Source of the DNA: Nonomuraea sp. SYSU D8015
GTDB taxonomy: Bacteria; Actinomycetota; Actinomycetes; Streptosporangiales; Streptosporangiaceae
Assembly (NCBI RefSeq): GCF_008065375.1
Contig: NZ_VJYI01000033.1
Coordinates: 1-64,000, forward strand
Direction: 5' to 3'
DNA length: 64,000 nt
Part shown: positions 44,150 through 53,628 of the stretch, piece by piece
Layout: every line of letters begins with the position of its first letter
Position numbering within the stretch: position 1 is the first letter of the stretch
Made by a program: the position numbers and the translations under genes
The notes under the pieces: generated by a model
The model's database searches: none
What the model was told of the DNA's origin: nothing
Seen by the model: only the letters and a program-made list of their open reading frames with translations

Positions 44150-45169
44150 GTGAGTGTCGAGGGGACGACCGAGCGGGTGCTGCGGTTGCTGGCGCTGCTG
44201 CAGCGCCGGCCGTCCTGGACCGCGGCCGAGCTCGCCGCCGAACTGGGGGTCACCGACCGCTCGGTGCGCCGCGACGTGGAGCGGCTGCGCGCGCTCGGCT
44301 ACCCCGTGCACGCGACGGCGGGGGTCGGCGGCGGCTACCAGCTCGGCGCGGGCACCCGGCTGCCGCCGCTACTCCTCGACGACGAGGAGGCGATCGCGAC
44401 GGCGGTGTCCCTGCGGCTGGCGGCGGGGGGCACGGTCGCCGGGGCGGGGGAGGCGGCGCTGCGGGCGCTCGCCAAGCTCGACCAGGTGATGCCGCCCCGG
44501 CTGCGCGCCGAGGTGCGGGCGGTGCACGGCGCCACGGAGACCCTGGTCGGCCCCGGGGTCGAGATCGACCCCGAGCTGCTGGTGACCCTCGCGCGAGCGT
44601 GTCGCGACGCCGTGCGGGTGCGCTTCCGGTACGCCGGTCGCGACGGCGGGGAGCGCGAGCGCACGGTCGAGCCGGTGCGGATGGTCGCCACCGGCCGCCG
44701 CTGGTACCTGATGGCCTGGGACGTCGACCGCGACGACTGGCGCACCTTCCGGCTGGACCGGATGCGCGAGGCGGGGGCGACGACCTGGCGCTTCCGGGCA
44801 AGAGAGCATCCGGACCCGGTCGCCTACGTGCAGCGGGGAGTGACGGAAGCGCCGTACCGGTATCTCGCCCGCGTGCGGGTGCACGCCCGGCCCGACCAGG
44901 TGCGGGAGCTGGTGCCACCCCAGGTCGGGCGCGTCGAGGACGATCGCGACGGGTGGTGCGTGCTCGCCGTCGGCGGGGATGACCTGGGCTGGCTCGCCAT
45001 GCACGTGGCCCGGCTGGGCTTCGAGGCCGAGGTGCTGGAGCCTCCGGAGCTGCGGGAGGCCGCGGCCCTGCTCGCCCGCCGCCTCGCGGCGATGGCGGAG
45101 GACGTCCACCGGCGTGAGCTGCCCGCTGCCGCAGGCCAGGCGGGCGGGGCCGATCCGCCGGTCAGCTGA
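44150..45169 (+). CDS. WYL-domain transcriptional regulator (YafY type)
   Basis: A 339-residue regulator: HTH residues 8-62 (ELAAELGVTDRSVRRDVERL), WYL domain with ATGRRWYLMAWDVDRDDWRT near 185, and a WCX-type C-terminal domain. The GTG start at 44150 fits the HTH position. It is divergent from the DinB-VOC pair. The same regulator type pairs with an epoxide hydrolase at 2724 and with a broken DinB gene at 53629. Confidence 0.93.
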   Translation: MSVEGTTERVLRLLALLQRRPSWTAAELAAELGVTDRSVRRDVERLRALGYPVHATAGVGGGYQLGAGTRLPPLLLDDEEAIATAVSLRLAAGGTVAGAGEAALRALAKLDQVMPPRLRAEVRAVHGATETLVGPGVEIDPELLVTLARACRDAVRVRFRYAGRDGGERERTVEPVRMVATGRRWYLMAWDVDRDDWRTFRLDRMREAGATTWRFRAREHPDPVAYVQRGVTEAPYRYLARVRVHARPDQVRELVPPQVGRVEDDRDGWCVLAVGGDDLGWLAMHVARLGFEAEVLEPPELREAAALLARRLAAMAEDVHRRELPAAAGQAGGADPPVS

Positions 45170-45695
45170 CGCGGGCGGCGATGGTCCGCGCACACACCAG
45201 GGACTCGGTGTGCGTCGTGTCCACCTCCAGGTCGTAGATCACCCCCTCGTGAACCACATGGGCCTGGGACGCGGCCATTCCCCGGACGCGGTCTCCTCGT
45301 GCGATCTCACGGCCCGCGGCGACCGCACTTTCACATCTGACGCCGACCCACAGCACGTCCAGCCCGCCAAGAGCCTTCTGCCATCGCTGCTGGGATGCCG
45401 CTCCGCCGAGGAAGACCTCATCGATGATGACCCTTGCGCCGGCACGGGCCATCGCCACGACGCCCTCCGTCCACGCCGCGTACAGGGCCATGAAATCCGC
45501 CCCGACGCTCACCCCGCCGTCGGGCGCGAACGTGATGCCCTCGCCCGACGCCTGCATCTTCGCGGGCATGGCGGCGATGAACGAGTCGACCCCGAACGCC
45601 AGCCACGGATCGGGCAGTATGGCCTGCAGGCACCGTACGATCCCGGACTTCCCCGAGCTCGAACCGCCGTTGAGAATGATCATCTGGGTGGTCAC
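45162..45695 (-). CDS. Chloramphenicol phosphotransferase-like kinase
   Basis: A 177-residue P-loop kinase, the same length as the Streptomyces venezuelae enzyme. It starts at the GTG at 45695 (VTTQMIILNGGSSSGKSG), giving the Walker A motif at residues 10-17 and Asp37 in AFGVDSFIAAMP, which matches the catalytic Asp of that enzyme. Later it has VIIDEVFLGGAASQQRW and LWVGVRCESAVAAGREIARG. It could inactivate chloramphenicol by 3'-O-phosphorylation or act on another small alcohol. Its end overlaps the end of the WYL gene by 8 nt (convergent). Confidence 0.87.
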   Translation of the reverse strand: MTTQMIILNGGSSSGKSGIVRCLQAILPDPWLAFGVDSFIAAMPAKMQASGEGITFAPDGGVSVGADFMALYAAWTEGVVAMARAGARVIIDEVFLGGAASQQRWQKALGGLDVLWVGVRCESAVAAGREIARGDRVRGMAASQAHVVHEGVIYDLEVDTTHTESLVCARTIAARVS

Positions 45696-45765
45696 CGCGC
45701 CACAGTAGTCCACTCTCCACACGGCACGAATCGAATTTCGGCAGGCACCGCCGCCACACCCCGGC

Positions 45766-47481
45766 TCATTCACCCGCCACCGGTGTCATGGAAACATTCC
45801 AGAAGTCGGCGTAGCGGCCACCGCGGCGCAGCAGCTCGTCGTGGCCACCTTCCTCCACGATCCGGCCGCCGTCCAGGAAGACGATGCGATCGGCGCGCCG
45901 GACGGTCCGCAGCCGATGCGCCACCATCACCACCGTCCGGCCCGCCATCAGGCGTTCGATGCCCTCGTGGACGGCCGCCTCGTTCACCGGGTCCAGTGCG
46001 GAGGTCACCTCGTCCAGCAGCACGATGGGCGCGTTCTTCAGCAGCGCTCGCGCGATCGAGACACGCTGGCGCTCGCCACCCGACAGCAGGGCGCCGCCCT
46101 CGCCGACGTTCGCGGCCCATCCTCCGGGCAGTCGCTCGATCACCTCGTCCAGCCGCGCCGCGGTCGCCGCCGCCCGCACCTCGGCCTCGTCGGCGTCGGG
46201 ACGGCCGAGACGCACGTTCTCCTCGATCGTGCCGTCGAAGAGATAGACGTTTTGGAAGACGATGGCGATCTGCGCCATCAGCAGCTCAGCGCCGGCCGCG
46301 CGCACGTCCACGCCGCCCACGCGCACCACGCCCGCGTCCACGTCGTAGAACCGCGCGATCAACTGCAGCAACGTGCTCTTGCCCGCACCCGACGGTCCCA
46401 CCACGGCGAGCCGCTGTCCCTCCGGCACGGACAACGACACGTCGTCGATCACCGTGCGGTCGCCATGCCGGAAGGTGACGGACTCGAACTCCAGGTCATG
46501 GCGTACTGGCCGGATCGGTTCGGGAGCCTCCGGCAGCGGCTCGGTACGCAACACCGTGTCGATTCTGGCCAGCTCGGAACGCGCGCCGCGTAGTTTGCCG
46601 CCGATGTCCGCCAGCGACAGCAGCGGATCGGCGCATCGGGCGGCCAGCACCAGGATCGTCAAGAGCTCTGCCGCGCCGATGTTCCCGCCGAGCGCGAGGT
46701 AGGCGCCCAGGGCCAACAGCACCGTGAACATCGCCTGCACCGTGAGGGTCAGGCCCAGGACGCCCGGCAGTGCCGACAGCACGGTACGGCGGGACGTGCG
46801 CTGGACCTCCCGCAGCGAGTCGTCGAGCAACCGGAAGCGTTCGACGGTCCGGCCGCCGGCCCGCAGCACCGGCTGGGCCTGGAGATATTCGATGACCCGC
46901 CCCGTGGCCTCGTGGTCGCGTTCGTGGCGCTCGGCATCAGTCGCGGCCATCGAGCGTCCCGTCCAGATCTGGGTCGCCGCCACGATCGGGACGGCGGCCA
47001 ACGCGGCCAGCCCCATGCGCCAATCAAAAGCGAGCATCACGACGACGATCGTCAGGGGAGTCACGCAGGCGGAGACGAACGGCGCCAGCAGATGCGCGAT
47101 CACGCCCATCGCCTGGAGGACGCCGCGGCTGGCCAGGACGGACACCTCGCCGACGCGGCCCGCGTTGTACCAGCCGAGGGGCAACCGGGCCAGATGATCG
47201 CCGAGCCGGTGGTACATGCCACGCAGCATCGTGGTCCCGACGCGGAAACCGGACAGATCGCTCCCGTAGCGCAGCACCGCGTAGACCGCGACCGCGGCCC
47301 CGAACGCGATCAGCCAGGGCACGGCAGCTCCGGGCGTGCTCCCGAACAGTGCCCGCAGCACCGGAACCAGCAGCGCGTAGGACAGACCTTCCGCTACCGC
47401 GGTCGTCGTCATCAGGGCCACGGTGCGACGCACCGGCTGGGCGTACTCGTGTCCCAGCACGCGCAGCAACATTCGAATCAT
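45766..47481 (-). CDS. ABC half-transporter (exporter fold), second of a pair
   Basis: A 571-residue fused permease-ATPase. Six helices occupy residues 18-320. The nucleotide-binding domain starts near 335: Walker A VGPSGAGKST, Q-loop FQNVYLFDGTIEENVRLG, signature LLSGGERQRVSIARALL, Walker B IVLLDEVTSALDP and MVAHRLRTVRRAD. The lack of a long N-terminal extension and the coupling to a sister half-transporter resemble the siderophore-linked IrtB/YbtQ pairs. Its ATG overlaps the upstream partner's stop. No siderophore genes are adjacent, so the substrate is open. Confidence 0.93.
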   Translation of the reverse strand: MIRMLLRVLGHEYAQPVRRTVALMTTTAVAEGLSYALLVPVLRALFGSTPGAAVPWLIAFGAAVAVYAVLRYGSDLSGFRVGTTMLRGMYHRLGDHLARLPLGWYNAGRVGEVSVLASRGVLQAMGVIAHLLAPFVSACVTPLTIVVVMLAFDWRMGLAALAAVPIVAATQIWTGRSMAATDAERHERDHEATGRVIEYLQAQPVLRAGGRTVERFRLLDDSLREVQRTSRRTVLSALPGVLGLTLTVQAMFTVLLALGAYLALGGNIGAAELLTILVLAARCADPLLSLADIGGKLRGARSELARIDTVLRTEPLPEAPEPIRPVRHDLEFESVTFRHGDRTVIDDVSLSVPEGQRLAVVGPSGAGKSTLLQLIARFYDVDAGVVRVGGVDVRAAGAELLMAQIAIVFQNVYLFDGTIEENVRLGRPDADEAEVRAAATAARLDEVIERLPGGWAANVGEGGALLSGGERQRVSIARALLKNAPIVLLDEVTSALDPVNEAAVHEGIERLMAGRTVVMVAHRLRTVRRADRIVFLDGGRIVEEGGHDELLRRGGRYADFWNVSMTPVAGE

Positions 47482-49286
47482 CGGGATTCGTCTCCTTGGG
47501 TGATGGCCGATCGGTGGGACCGCCAGAACGCGGCGAACTTTCCGTCCTGTGCCAGCAGCTCGGCGGGCCTGCCTCGCTCGACGATGGCCCCGTTCTCCAG
47601 CACGACGACGTTGTCGGCGTCGGCGACCGTCTCCAGGCGATGGGCGATGACCAGAATCGTCCGATCGCCACCCAGTGTCGCCAGGGCCCGGCGCGCCGCC
47701 TGTTCGGTCTGCGGGTCGGCGAAGGAGGTCGCCTCGTCGAGCACCAGGACCGGTGTGGCGGCGAGCAGCGCGCGTGCGAGCGAGATCCGCTGTGCCTCGC
47801 CGCCCGACAGCCCGGCGTCTTCGCCGATCACCGTGTCGTATCCGCGCGGCAGCTCGAGAATCCGATCATGGATGTTCGCCAGCCGTGCGGCGCGGACCAC
47901 GTCGTCACGGTCGGCATGCGGTACCGCGAGCGCGATGTTGTCCGCGACCGACGCGCGCAGCAGGCGAACGTCCTGGAAGACGAAGGAGACCGTCCGGTAG
48001 AGCTCCCGGCTGCCGACCTCGCGCAGATCCACACCGCCCAGGACGACCGAACCGTGCGTCGGATCGAAGAACCGCGGCAACAGCTGAACCAACGTCGACT
48101 TCCCGCTGCCCGACGGCCCGACGATCGCGGTGACCGTCCCAGGCTCGAGCACCAGGTCGATCCCGCGCAGGACCTCATGATCGGCCTCATAGCCGAAACG
48201 AACGTCACGCAGCTCCACCCGGTGGCCCTGGGGCGCGACCGGGTGCGCGGGCTCCGGCAGCGGCTGTACGCCGAGCACGTCCCGGATCCGGCCGACCGCA
48301 CGCCGGGCGGCCTGCATGTCGTCGAAGCCGTGGCCCAGGGCCGCCACCGGAGCGGTCAGGCCCAGTCCGAGCAGCAGGAAGGGCAGCAGGTCGGCCGCGG
48401 CCAGAGAACCGTTCGTGATCAGGGTCGCGCCGCCGATCAGCACGACCAGCAGCACGAACGGCGGCGACAGCGCCAGCTGCATCCCGGCGGCGATGGGGGA
48501 GATACCGCGCACCCAGCGGAGAAAGGTGCCGGCGAAATCGTCCACGGCCGTGCGGAATCGACGGTGGGCGCGCTCGGACCCGCCGAACGCCTTGACCACC
48601 GAGATCCCCTGGACGAACTCCACCACGGAATTCGCGATCCGTCCCATGGCCGCGTCGAACTCCTCCTGCTCGCGCAGCCGGGCCGGGGTCATCATCAGAG
48701 GGACCAGCGCCACTGCCAGCACCACCGGTATCAGCGTGATCAGCGTGAGCCGCCAGTCGACGGTGAACAAGTAGATCAGCGACACCAGCGGCACCACGAA
48801 CGCGGCGACGAGCTCGCCGGGGGTGTGGGCGATGAACGGGTGCACGGCGCTGACGTCTTCCCCCACCACCTTGGCCAGCTCGCCGGTCCGGCGCCGGGAG
48901 AACCAGCCGATCGGTACGCGCCCCAGCCGCGCGGCGAGCTGCCGGCGGAAGGTCAGTTGCACCTGGCCGTCGAGAACATGGCCGATTCCCGATGACGCGG
49001 CCGTGAACAGCAGCCGGACGAAAAAGCCGGCCGCACCGGCGATGACGACGGTCCAGACATGACCGTGATCGATCGGACCGGGCGACAACAGCGTACGACC
49101 CAGTTCGACGACCGCCAGCAGCGGCGCCAGACCCGCGACAGCGCCGACGACCTGCAGGATCATAACGGCGGCGAAACTCCGCAGATGAGGGCGCAGCAGC
49201 CGCGTCATGCTTTGTCCCGGTGCGAAGCCGTCATCCGGAGGTGGTGTGGACCGCTCCCTCGCCTGCGCAAGCTCGGTGGTGGTCAT
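47478..49286 (-). CDS. ABC half-transporter (exporter fold), first of a pair
   Basis: A 602-residue fused permease-ATPase from the ATG at 49286. Residues 40-325 hold six helices. The ATPase follows: Walker A VGPSGSGKST, Q-loop FQDVRLLRASVADNIALAV, signature GLSGGEAQRISLARALL, Walker B VLVLDEATSFADPQTEQ and VIAHRLETVADAD. The Glu-to-Ser/Phe wording ATSFADP after Walker B, where most exporters have ATSALDP, is shared with IrtA/YbtP-like proteins. It forms a heterodimer with the next gene (4-nt overlap) and is preceded by a small cupin gene 44 nt upstream. Confidence 0.93.
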   Translation of the reverse strand: MTTTELAQARERSTPPPDDGFAPGQSMTRLLRPHLRSFAAVMILQVVGAVAGLAPLLAVVELGRTLLSPGPIDHGHVWTVVIAGAAGFFVRLLFTAASSGIGHVLDGQVQLTFRRQLAARLGRVPIGWFSRRRTGELAKVVGEDVSAVHPFIAHTPGELVAAFVVPLVSLIYLFTVDWRLTLITLIPVVLAVALVPLMMTPARLREQEEFDAAMGRIANSVVEFVQGISVVKAFGGSERAHRRFRTAVDDFAGTFLRWVRGISPIAAGMQLALSPPFVLLVVLIGGATLITNGSLAAADLLPFLLLGLGLTAPVAALGHGFDDMQAARRAVGRIRDVLGVQPLPEPAHPVAPQGHRVELRDVRFGYEADHEVLRGIDLVLEPGTVTAIVGPSGSGKSTLVQLLPRFFDPTHGSVVLGGVDLREVGSRELYRTVSFVFQDVRLLRASVADNIALAVPHADRDDVVRAARLANIHDRILELPRGYDTVIGEDAGLSGGEAQRISLARALLAATPVLVLDEATSFADPQTEQAARRALATLGGDRTILVIAHRLETVADADNVVVLENGAIVERGRPAELLAQDGKFAAFWRSHRSAITQGDESR

Positions 49287-49330
49287 CGCTCTCCCGTCTT
49301 CGTCGATCTCGGGGTGACCCAGGCCCGTGC

Positions 49331-49720
49331 CTAGGCTTCGGTCCGCTTCTCCAGCCGGCTGCCACGCGGCAGAGTGACGGCCATGATGTTGCTGGGGATG
49401 TCCAACTCGATGCGGTGCCACCGCCCGCGTGGGACGATCGCCGCCGTTCCGGCCGTCAGCCTGATCTCTTCCTCCTCCTGTCCCGGCTGCTCCGGACGGA
49501 GGTAGAGGCGTATCTTGCCGACGAGGCAGGACACGACCTTCTCGGCCTCGGGATGGACCTCCCAGTGGTCGGCGTGGACGTCGGCGTCGGTCCTCGCATA
49601 GAAGGCCGTCAGCTGCCACCCGTCCTGGTCGAGGTCCATCGGTCTTTTCTCGGCGTGGATCTCGCCGCTTCGGTCGAGGCGGACGAAGGAGGCGAAGAGA
49701 TCGATCGGGGTGACGGTCAT
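49331..49720 (-). CDS. Small cupin-domain protein
   Basis: A 129-residue single cupin: ADHWEVHPEAEKVVSCLVGK is motif 1 (His/His/Glu type) and AAIVPRGRWHRIELDIPS is motif 2 with its His. It may bind a metal and act as a sensor, isomerase or dioxygenase. It lies between the MFS gene (27 nt upstream) and the ABC pair (44 nt downstream), all on one strand, so the genes from 52115 down to 45766 may form one transcript with an export theme. Confidence 0.85.
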   Translation of the reverse strand: MTVTPIDLFASFVRLDRSGEIHAEKRPMDLDQDGWQLTAFYARTDADVHADHWEVHPEAEKVVSCLVGKIRLYLRPEQPGQEEEEIRLTAGTAAIVPRGRWHRIELDIPSNIMAVTLPRGSRLEKRTEA

Positions 49721-49747
49721 GCCGAGGCGTCCTTCCTACGACGATCT

Positions 49748-51220
49748 TCAACTGCGGGCGCGGAGCAGATCGCGGTCGTCGCTCTGCTCGGCCCGTGATG
49801 GCGGGCTGGTCCGGCGCAGGACGGTGAGGGCGATGAGGACGGCGGCGACCAGGAGTGCGGCGCCGAGGGTCAGGCCGAGCGCGTATCCGTCGTTCAGCGC
49901 TTCGGGGGTGGCGGTCTGCCCGGTGCGGTGGTGGGCCGCGCTGCCGAGGGTGGCCAGTCCGAGCGAGGCGCCGATCTGGCGTGAGCTGGCGAGCAGGCCT
50001 GAGGCGGTGCCGCTCTCGTGGGGCGCGACGCCGGTGGTGGCGGTGGAGACGACCGGTCCGAGGCAGAGCCCGAAGCCGACGCCGGCGACGAGCGAGGGAC
50101 CCAGGACGTCGGCGGTGAAGGTGCCATCTGGGCTGATCAGGCCGAACCAGGCGAGCCCGGTCGCGGTCAGCAGCCCGCCGATGACCAGGAGGATCCGCGG
50201 CGCGAGACGGTAGCCGAGTTTGACGGCGAGCACGGAGCCGGCGACCACGCCGAGGGCGATCGGCAGGAACGCCGCCCCGGCCAGGGCCGGCCCGATCCCG
50301 AGCACTCGTTGCAGGTAGAGGGAGACGAAATAGAAGGCCGCGGCCATGGCCGCGCCGACCAGCAGGTTGTAGGCGTTCGCGCCGGCGACCGAGCGGTTGG
50401 CGAACAGGCCGAGCCGGATCAGCGGTTCGCGGGCGGTGGTTCGCTCGACGTAGAGGAACGCGGCCAGCAGCGCGGCGGCGACCGCCAGGGTCGTCACGGT
50501 CGTCGGCGAGGTCCACGCGTACTCGTCGGTGCGGACGAGGCCGAACACCAGCAGGGTCATGCCCGCCGTGGCCAGGACGGCACCGAGGACATCCGGACGG
50601 CCGCCGCGAACCGGGGGCGGGCCGGCGGCGACACCCCGCCAGGCCAGGGCCAGCGCGCACGCGGCCATCGGCACGTTCACGAACATCACCCAGCGCCAGC
50701 CGGCGTACTCGGTGAGCAGGCCGCCGATCAGGACGCCGAGTGCGCCCCCGGCGGCGTTCATCGCACTCCATATCCCGAAGGCGCGGATGCGGGCCCTGCC
50801 CGTGGGGAACGTCGCGGTCAGCAGCGCCAGCGCGGCCGGTGCCAGTGCGGCCGCTCCGATGCCTTGGACGGCACGGGCGGCGACAAGGTGGCCGGGTTCC
50901 TGCGCGAAGCCGCCGACGAGCGAGGCGAGGCCGAACACGCCGAGCCCGAGCAGCAGGACCCGCTTGTGATTGTACCGGTCGGCCGCCTTGCCGCCCAGCA
51001 AGAGCAGCCCGCCGAAAGTGAGCGCGTAGGCGTGGATCACCCAGGTCAGGCCCACTGCGCTGAAGCCGAGGCCGGCAGCGATCTGCGGCAGTCCGACGTT
51101 CACGACCGACAGGTCAAGCGACACCATGAACTGCACGACGGCCACCGCGGCGAGGGCGATGCCCGGCCGAGCGCCCGGCTCGACGGCCACGCTTGCGGCT
51201 GCTGAATCCCTACTTGCCAA
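49748..51220 (-). CDS. MFS drug transporter, DHA2 family (14 helices)
   Basis: A 490-residue transporter. Motif A appears as GGKAADRYNHKRVLLLGLGV, motif B as ARAVQGIGAAALAPAALALL, and motif C as ASGLLASSRQIGASLGLA. Fourteen helices fit the DHA2 (EmrB/QacA) class of proton-driven exporters. The TTG at 51220 is the only early start and overlaps the end of the esterase gene by 11 nt. A later GTG about 10 codons in is possible. The substrate is unknown; the neighbours suggest an exported small molecule. Confidence 0.9.
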   Translation of the reverse strand: MASRDSAAASVAVEPGARPGIALAAVAVVQFMVSLDLSVVNVGLPQIAAGLGFSAVGLTWVIHAYALTFGGLLLLGGKAADRYNHKRVLLLGLGVFGLASLVGGFAQEPGHLVAARAVQGIGAAALAPAALALLTATFPTGRARIRAFGIWSAMNAAGGALGVLIGGLLTEYAGWRWVMFVNVPMAACALALAWRGVAAGPPPVRGGRPDVLGAVLATAGMTLLVFGLVRTDEYAWTSPTTVTTLAVAAALLAAFLYVERTTAREPLIRLGLFANRSVAGANAYNLLVGAAMAAAFYFVSLYLQRVLGIGPALAGAAFLPIALGVVAGSVLAVKLGYRLAPRILLVIGGLLTATGLAWFGLISPDGTFTADVLGPSLVAGVGFGLCLGPVVSTATTGVAPHESGTASGLLASSRQIGASLGLATLGSAAHHRTGQTATPEALNDGYALGLTLGAALLVAAVLIALTVLRRTSPPSRAEQSDDRDLLRARS

Positions 51221-52115
51221 CGTGACTCAGTCCTCTGCGCAGGGCTGCGCCGAGTTCGGCGACCTGCCGCTGCGACACCTCGGCGGACAGGATCGCCTGC
51301 GACCCGTGGAAGGTGCCGGGCCACTGGTGCAGCTCGACCGACACGCCTGCCTGCAGCAGGCGCAGCGCGTACAGGATGTCTTCGTCGCGGTTCGGGCAGA
51401 ACTCCGCGGTGGCGATGTAGGCGGGGGGCAGGCCGGACAGGTCGTCGGCCCGCGCGGGGGCGGCGTACGGCGAGGGGGGCGCGGAACCCAGGTAGTGCCG
51501 CCACGCTGCGACGACTTTGTCGCGATTCATCCAGGGGGTATCGGTGAAGTGCCGCGCCGACCAGGTCTCCATCCGGTCGTCGAGCGCGGGCTGGTTGAGC
51601 AGCTGGAAGCAGATCGGCGGCCCCTGCTCGTCGCGCGCCCGCAACGCCACCCCGGCCGCAAGGTTGGAGCCGGCGCTGTGACCTCCGACGGCGATCCGCT
51701 CCGGGTCGATGCCGAGCTCGGCCGCGTGCTCGGCCGTCCAGGTCAGCACGGCGTAGACGTCGTCCAGAGCGGCCGGGAACGGCTGCTCGGGGGCCAGGCG
51801 GTAGCCCACCGAGATCACCACCGCGCCGGAGACGTCCGCCAGCCGGGCGGCCCACGGGTGCTCGGTGTCCAGGTCGCCCATGACCCATCCGCCGCCGTGC
51901 AGCCAGATGATGGCGCCCTGCGCGAGGTGCGGGCGATAGATCCGCACCGGCACCTGCGGATCGGCGGGCACTGTGCGCTCCTCGATCTCCATGTTCGAGG
52001 TGTCCGGCGGCGGGGCCGCGGCGGCGATCTCGGCGAAGCTCTTGCGCTCGGCGACCGGGTCGGTCAGGTTGACGCGGGGGAACAACGGGATGAACGCTTC
52101 CAGTTCGGGATCCAT
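51210..52115 (-). CDS. HSL-type alpha/beta hydrolase (acetyl esterase-like)
   Basis: A 301-residue enzyme from the ATG at 52115. It has the HGGGW oxyanion motif (AIIWLHGGGWVMGDLDTEH), nucleophile elbow VGGHSAGSNLAAG, acid Asp in AEFCPNRDEDILYALRLLQA, and His in HQWPGTFHGSQ. These are all the marks of the hormone-sensitive-lipase family, which cleaves small acyl esters. It overlaps the MFS gene, so the two are probably translated together. It is divergent from a PucR-type regulator. Confidence 0.93.
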   Translation of the reverse strand: MDPELEAFIPLFPRVNLTDPVAERKSFAEIAAAAPPPDTSNMEIEERTVPADPQVPVRIYRPHLAQGAIIWLHGGGWVMGDLDTEHPWAARLADVSGAVVISVGYRLAPEQPFPAALDDVYAVLTWTAEHAAELGIDPERIAVGGHSAGSNLAAGVALRARDEQGPPICFQLLNQPALDDRMETWSARHFTDTPWMNRDKVVAAWRHYLGSAPPSPYAAPARADDLSGLPPAYIATAEFCPNRDEDILYALRLLQAGVSVELHQWPGTFHGSQAILSAEVSQRQVAELGAALRRGLSHVGK

Positions 52116-52209
52116 ACCGGCATCCTCACCGCTGACGGCCCCGAGATCATCCGCCATCCGTCGGACATCCCGCCCCGGCCGCGCACCGATCGGCGCATAC
52201 GCTGGTGCC

Positions 52210-53244
52210 ATGGAGGCACTGGCCCAACGGCTGTCGCAACTGGATCCCCAAGCCGGAGGCGCGATCCGGGTCGTCATGTTCTACGACACGCTGATGCGCC
52301 GGCGGGTGGATCTGCCGGCGCTGGCCCGGGCCTCGGCGGGCCTGGCCGAGTGCGCGGCCGGGATCCGGCTCCACGGCAGGGGACAGACGATCCGCGTCTC
52401 GCCCGACGGCAGGCAGGCCTCCCTCCCACCGTCACCCGCGTCCACCACGGCGCCGATCACGCTCGACGAGGAGGAGATCGGCACGGTGTGGCTGGAACGC
52501 CCCGGCCCGCCGGGCCCGCTCGACGAACTGGTGCTGGACCGGCTCGCCATCGCCGCCGCGGCGGTCGTCGAACGGTACGGCCCGGCCCGCACCACCATGG
52601 CCGACCCCGCGCTCGTCGAACTGGTGATCAGCTCCGACAGCGACGAGGCGGCCAGAGCCCGGGCGTTACGGCTCCTGGGTTTCGCCGCCGACCTGCCGGT
52701 CCGCGTCGTCGCCGTACGGTCGCACCTCCCGCTCGACAAGGTCGGCGGCCTGATCTGCCCGGCCAGCCCGGTGAAGGCGGCACCACTCGCCGACGTGGGC
52801 GTCCTGCTGGCCACCGCCGTCAACGCGGCCCGGTTTCCCGCGGGTATACGGGCGGGCATCGGCGCCGCCGATAGTCCCGACCGATCCTGGCAGGAGGCCC
52901 GCACCGCCCTCCGCTTCGCCACCCCCCGCCAGCCGGTCGTCCACTACGACGACCTGGGCTCGCTGGCACTCCTGGCGCAGATACCCCAGGACGCCTCGCG
53001 CGACAACGCCGACGTGGCCGCGATCGCCCGCATGGCCGACAACCCGGAAGACCTGGAGACCCTGGACGCCTACTGCGCCACCGGCTCCCTCCGCCGGGCC
53101 GCCGACCTGCTCCACCTGCACCACAGCAGCGTCGCCCGCCGGCTCGAACAGCTCGGGAAGACCCTGGGCGTCGAGCTCACCGAGCCCACCGGACTGATAC
53201 GGGCCAGGCTCGCCCTCACCGCGTGGCGGCTGCTCAACGACTGA
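52210..53244 (+). CDS. PucR/CdaR-type regulator
   Basis: A 344-residue regulator from the ATG at 52210. The middle GGDEF-like region (residues 130-260) contains RAGIGAADSPDRSWQEARTA LRFA in two parts. The C-terminal PucR HTH_30 is DAYCATGSLRRAADLLHLHH SSVARRLEQLGKTLG. It lies 94 nt from the divergent esterase-MFS operon, its likely target. The N-terminal ligand region is shorter than in typical PucR proteins. Confidence 0.88.
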   Translation: MEALAQRLSQLDPQAGGAIRVVMFYDTLMRRRVDLPALARASAGLAECAAGIRLHGRGQTIRVSPDGRQASLPPSPASTTAPITLDEEEIGTVWLERPGPPGPLDELVLDRLAIAAAAVVERYGPARTTMADPALVELVISSDSDEAARARALRLLGFAADLPVRVVAVRSHLPLDKVGGLICPASPVKAAPLADVGVLLATAVNAARFPAGIRAGIGAADSPDRSWQEARTALRFATPRQPVVHYDDLGSLALLAQIPQDASRDNADVAAIARMADNPEDLETLDAYCATGSLRRAADLLHLHHSSVARRLEQLGKTLGVELTEPTGLIRARLALTAWRLLND

Positions 53245-53300
53245 GGAAGATCCCCCATTCGTTCGGTGGCATGGCCCCTTCCGGCGGGGCCCGTCACCGC

Positions 53301-53628
53301 TCAGGTCGATCTCTGCCCGTCCAGCGTCTCCCGGAGGATGTCGGCGTGCCCGGCATGCTGGGCGGTCTCGGCGATGACGTGCATCAGCACCCCGCGCACG
53401 CTCCGCACCGCTCCCGGCTCGTTCCAGGGCGCCTCCGGCAACGAGTGCGTCGCCGACAGATCGGGGAGGGCGGCGACGATCTCCTCGCTGCGGGCGGCGA
53501 CCTGCTACCTCGATGGACGCGACATGCTTGATCAGTCCGCCGAGGCACAGTGCGCTGACCGTCGGGCGTTCGCCGAGTTGCTCGTCGCTCAGCGAAGCGG
53601 CCAGGAAGTGGCCGCTTCTCCGGGCAAT
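53301..53628 (-). pseudogene. DinB/DUF664 family protein, internally deleted
   Basis: The first frame gives FLASLSDEQLGERPTVSALC and LGGLIKHVASIEVAGR. The second gives SEEIVAALPDLSATHSLPEA, then VRGVLMHVIAETAQHAGHAD and ILRETLDGQRST-stop. These are the two ends of a DUF664 mycothiol-transferase-like protein, but about 50 residues between them are missing and the frames differ. It is divergent from the WYL regulator at 53629, repeating the intact DinB/WYL arrangement at 43503-45169. Confidence 0.72.
53594..53618. promoter_or_regulatory. Long perfect inverted repeat, probable WYL operator
   Basis: GAAGCGGCCA-GGAAG-TGGCCGCTTC has 10-bp arms and a 5-bp spacer, 11 nt before the WYL gene start. 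It lies at the beginning of the broken DinB frame, so it could control both directions. Confidence 0.65.

Noticed and set aside
47349..48995. 548-codon plus-strand open frame
   Set aside because: Antisense to the two ABC half-transporter genes, with no domain.
49287..50771. 5' extension of the ABC half-transporter frame through the cupin and MFS genes
   Set aside because: The extension is Arg/Pro/His-rich and out of frame with two good genes. The ATG at 49286 with a ribosome binding site is the real start.
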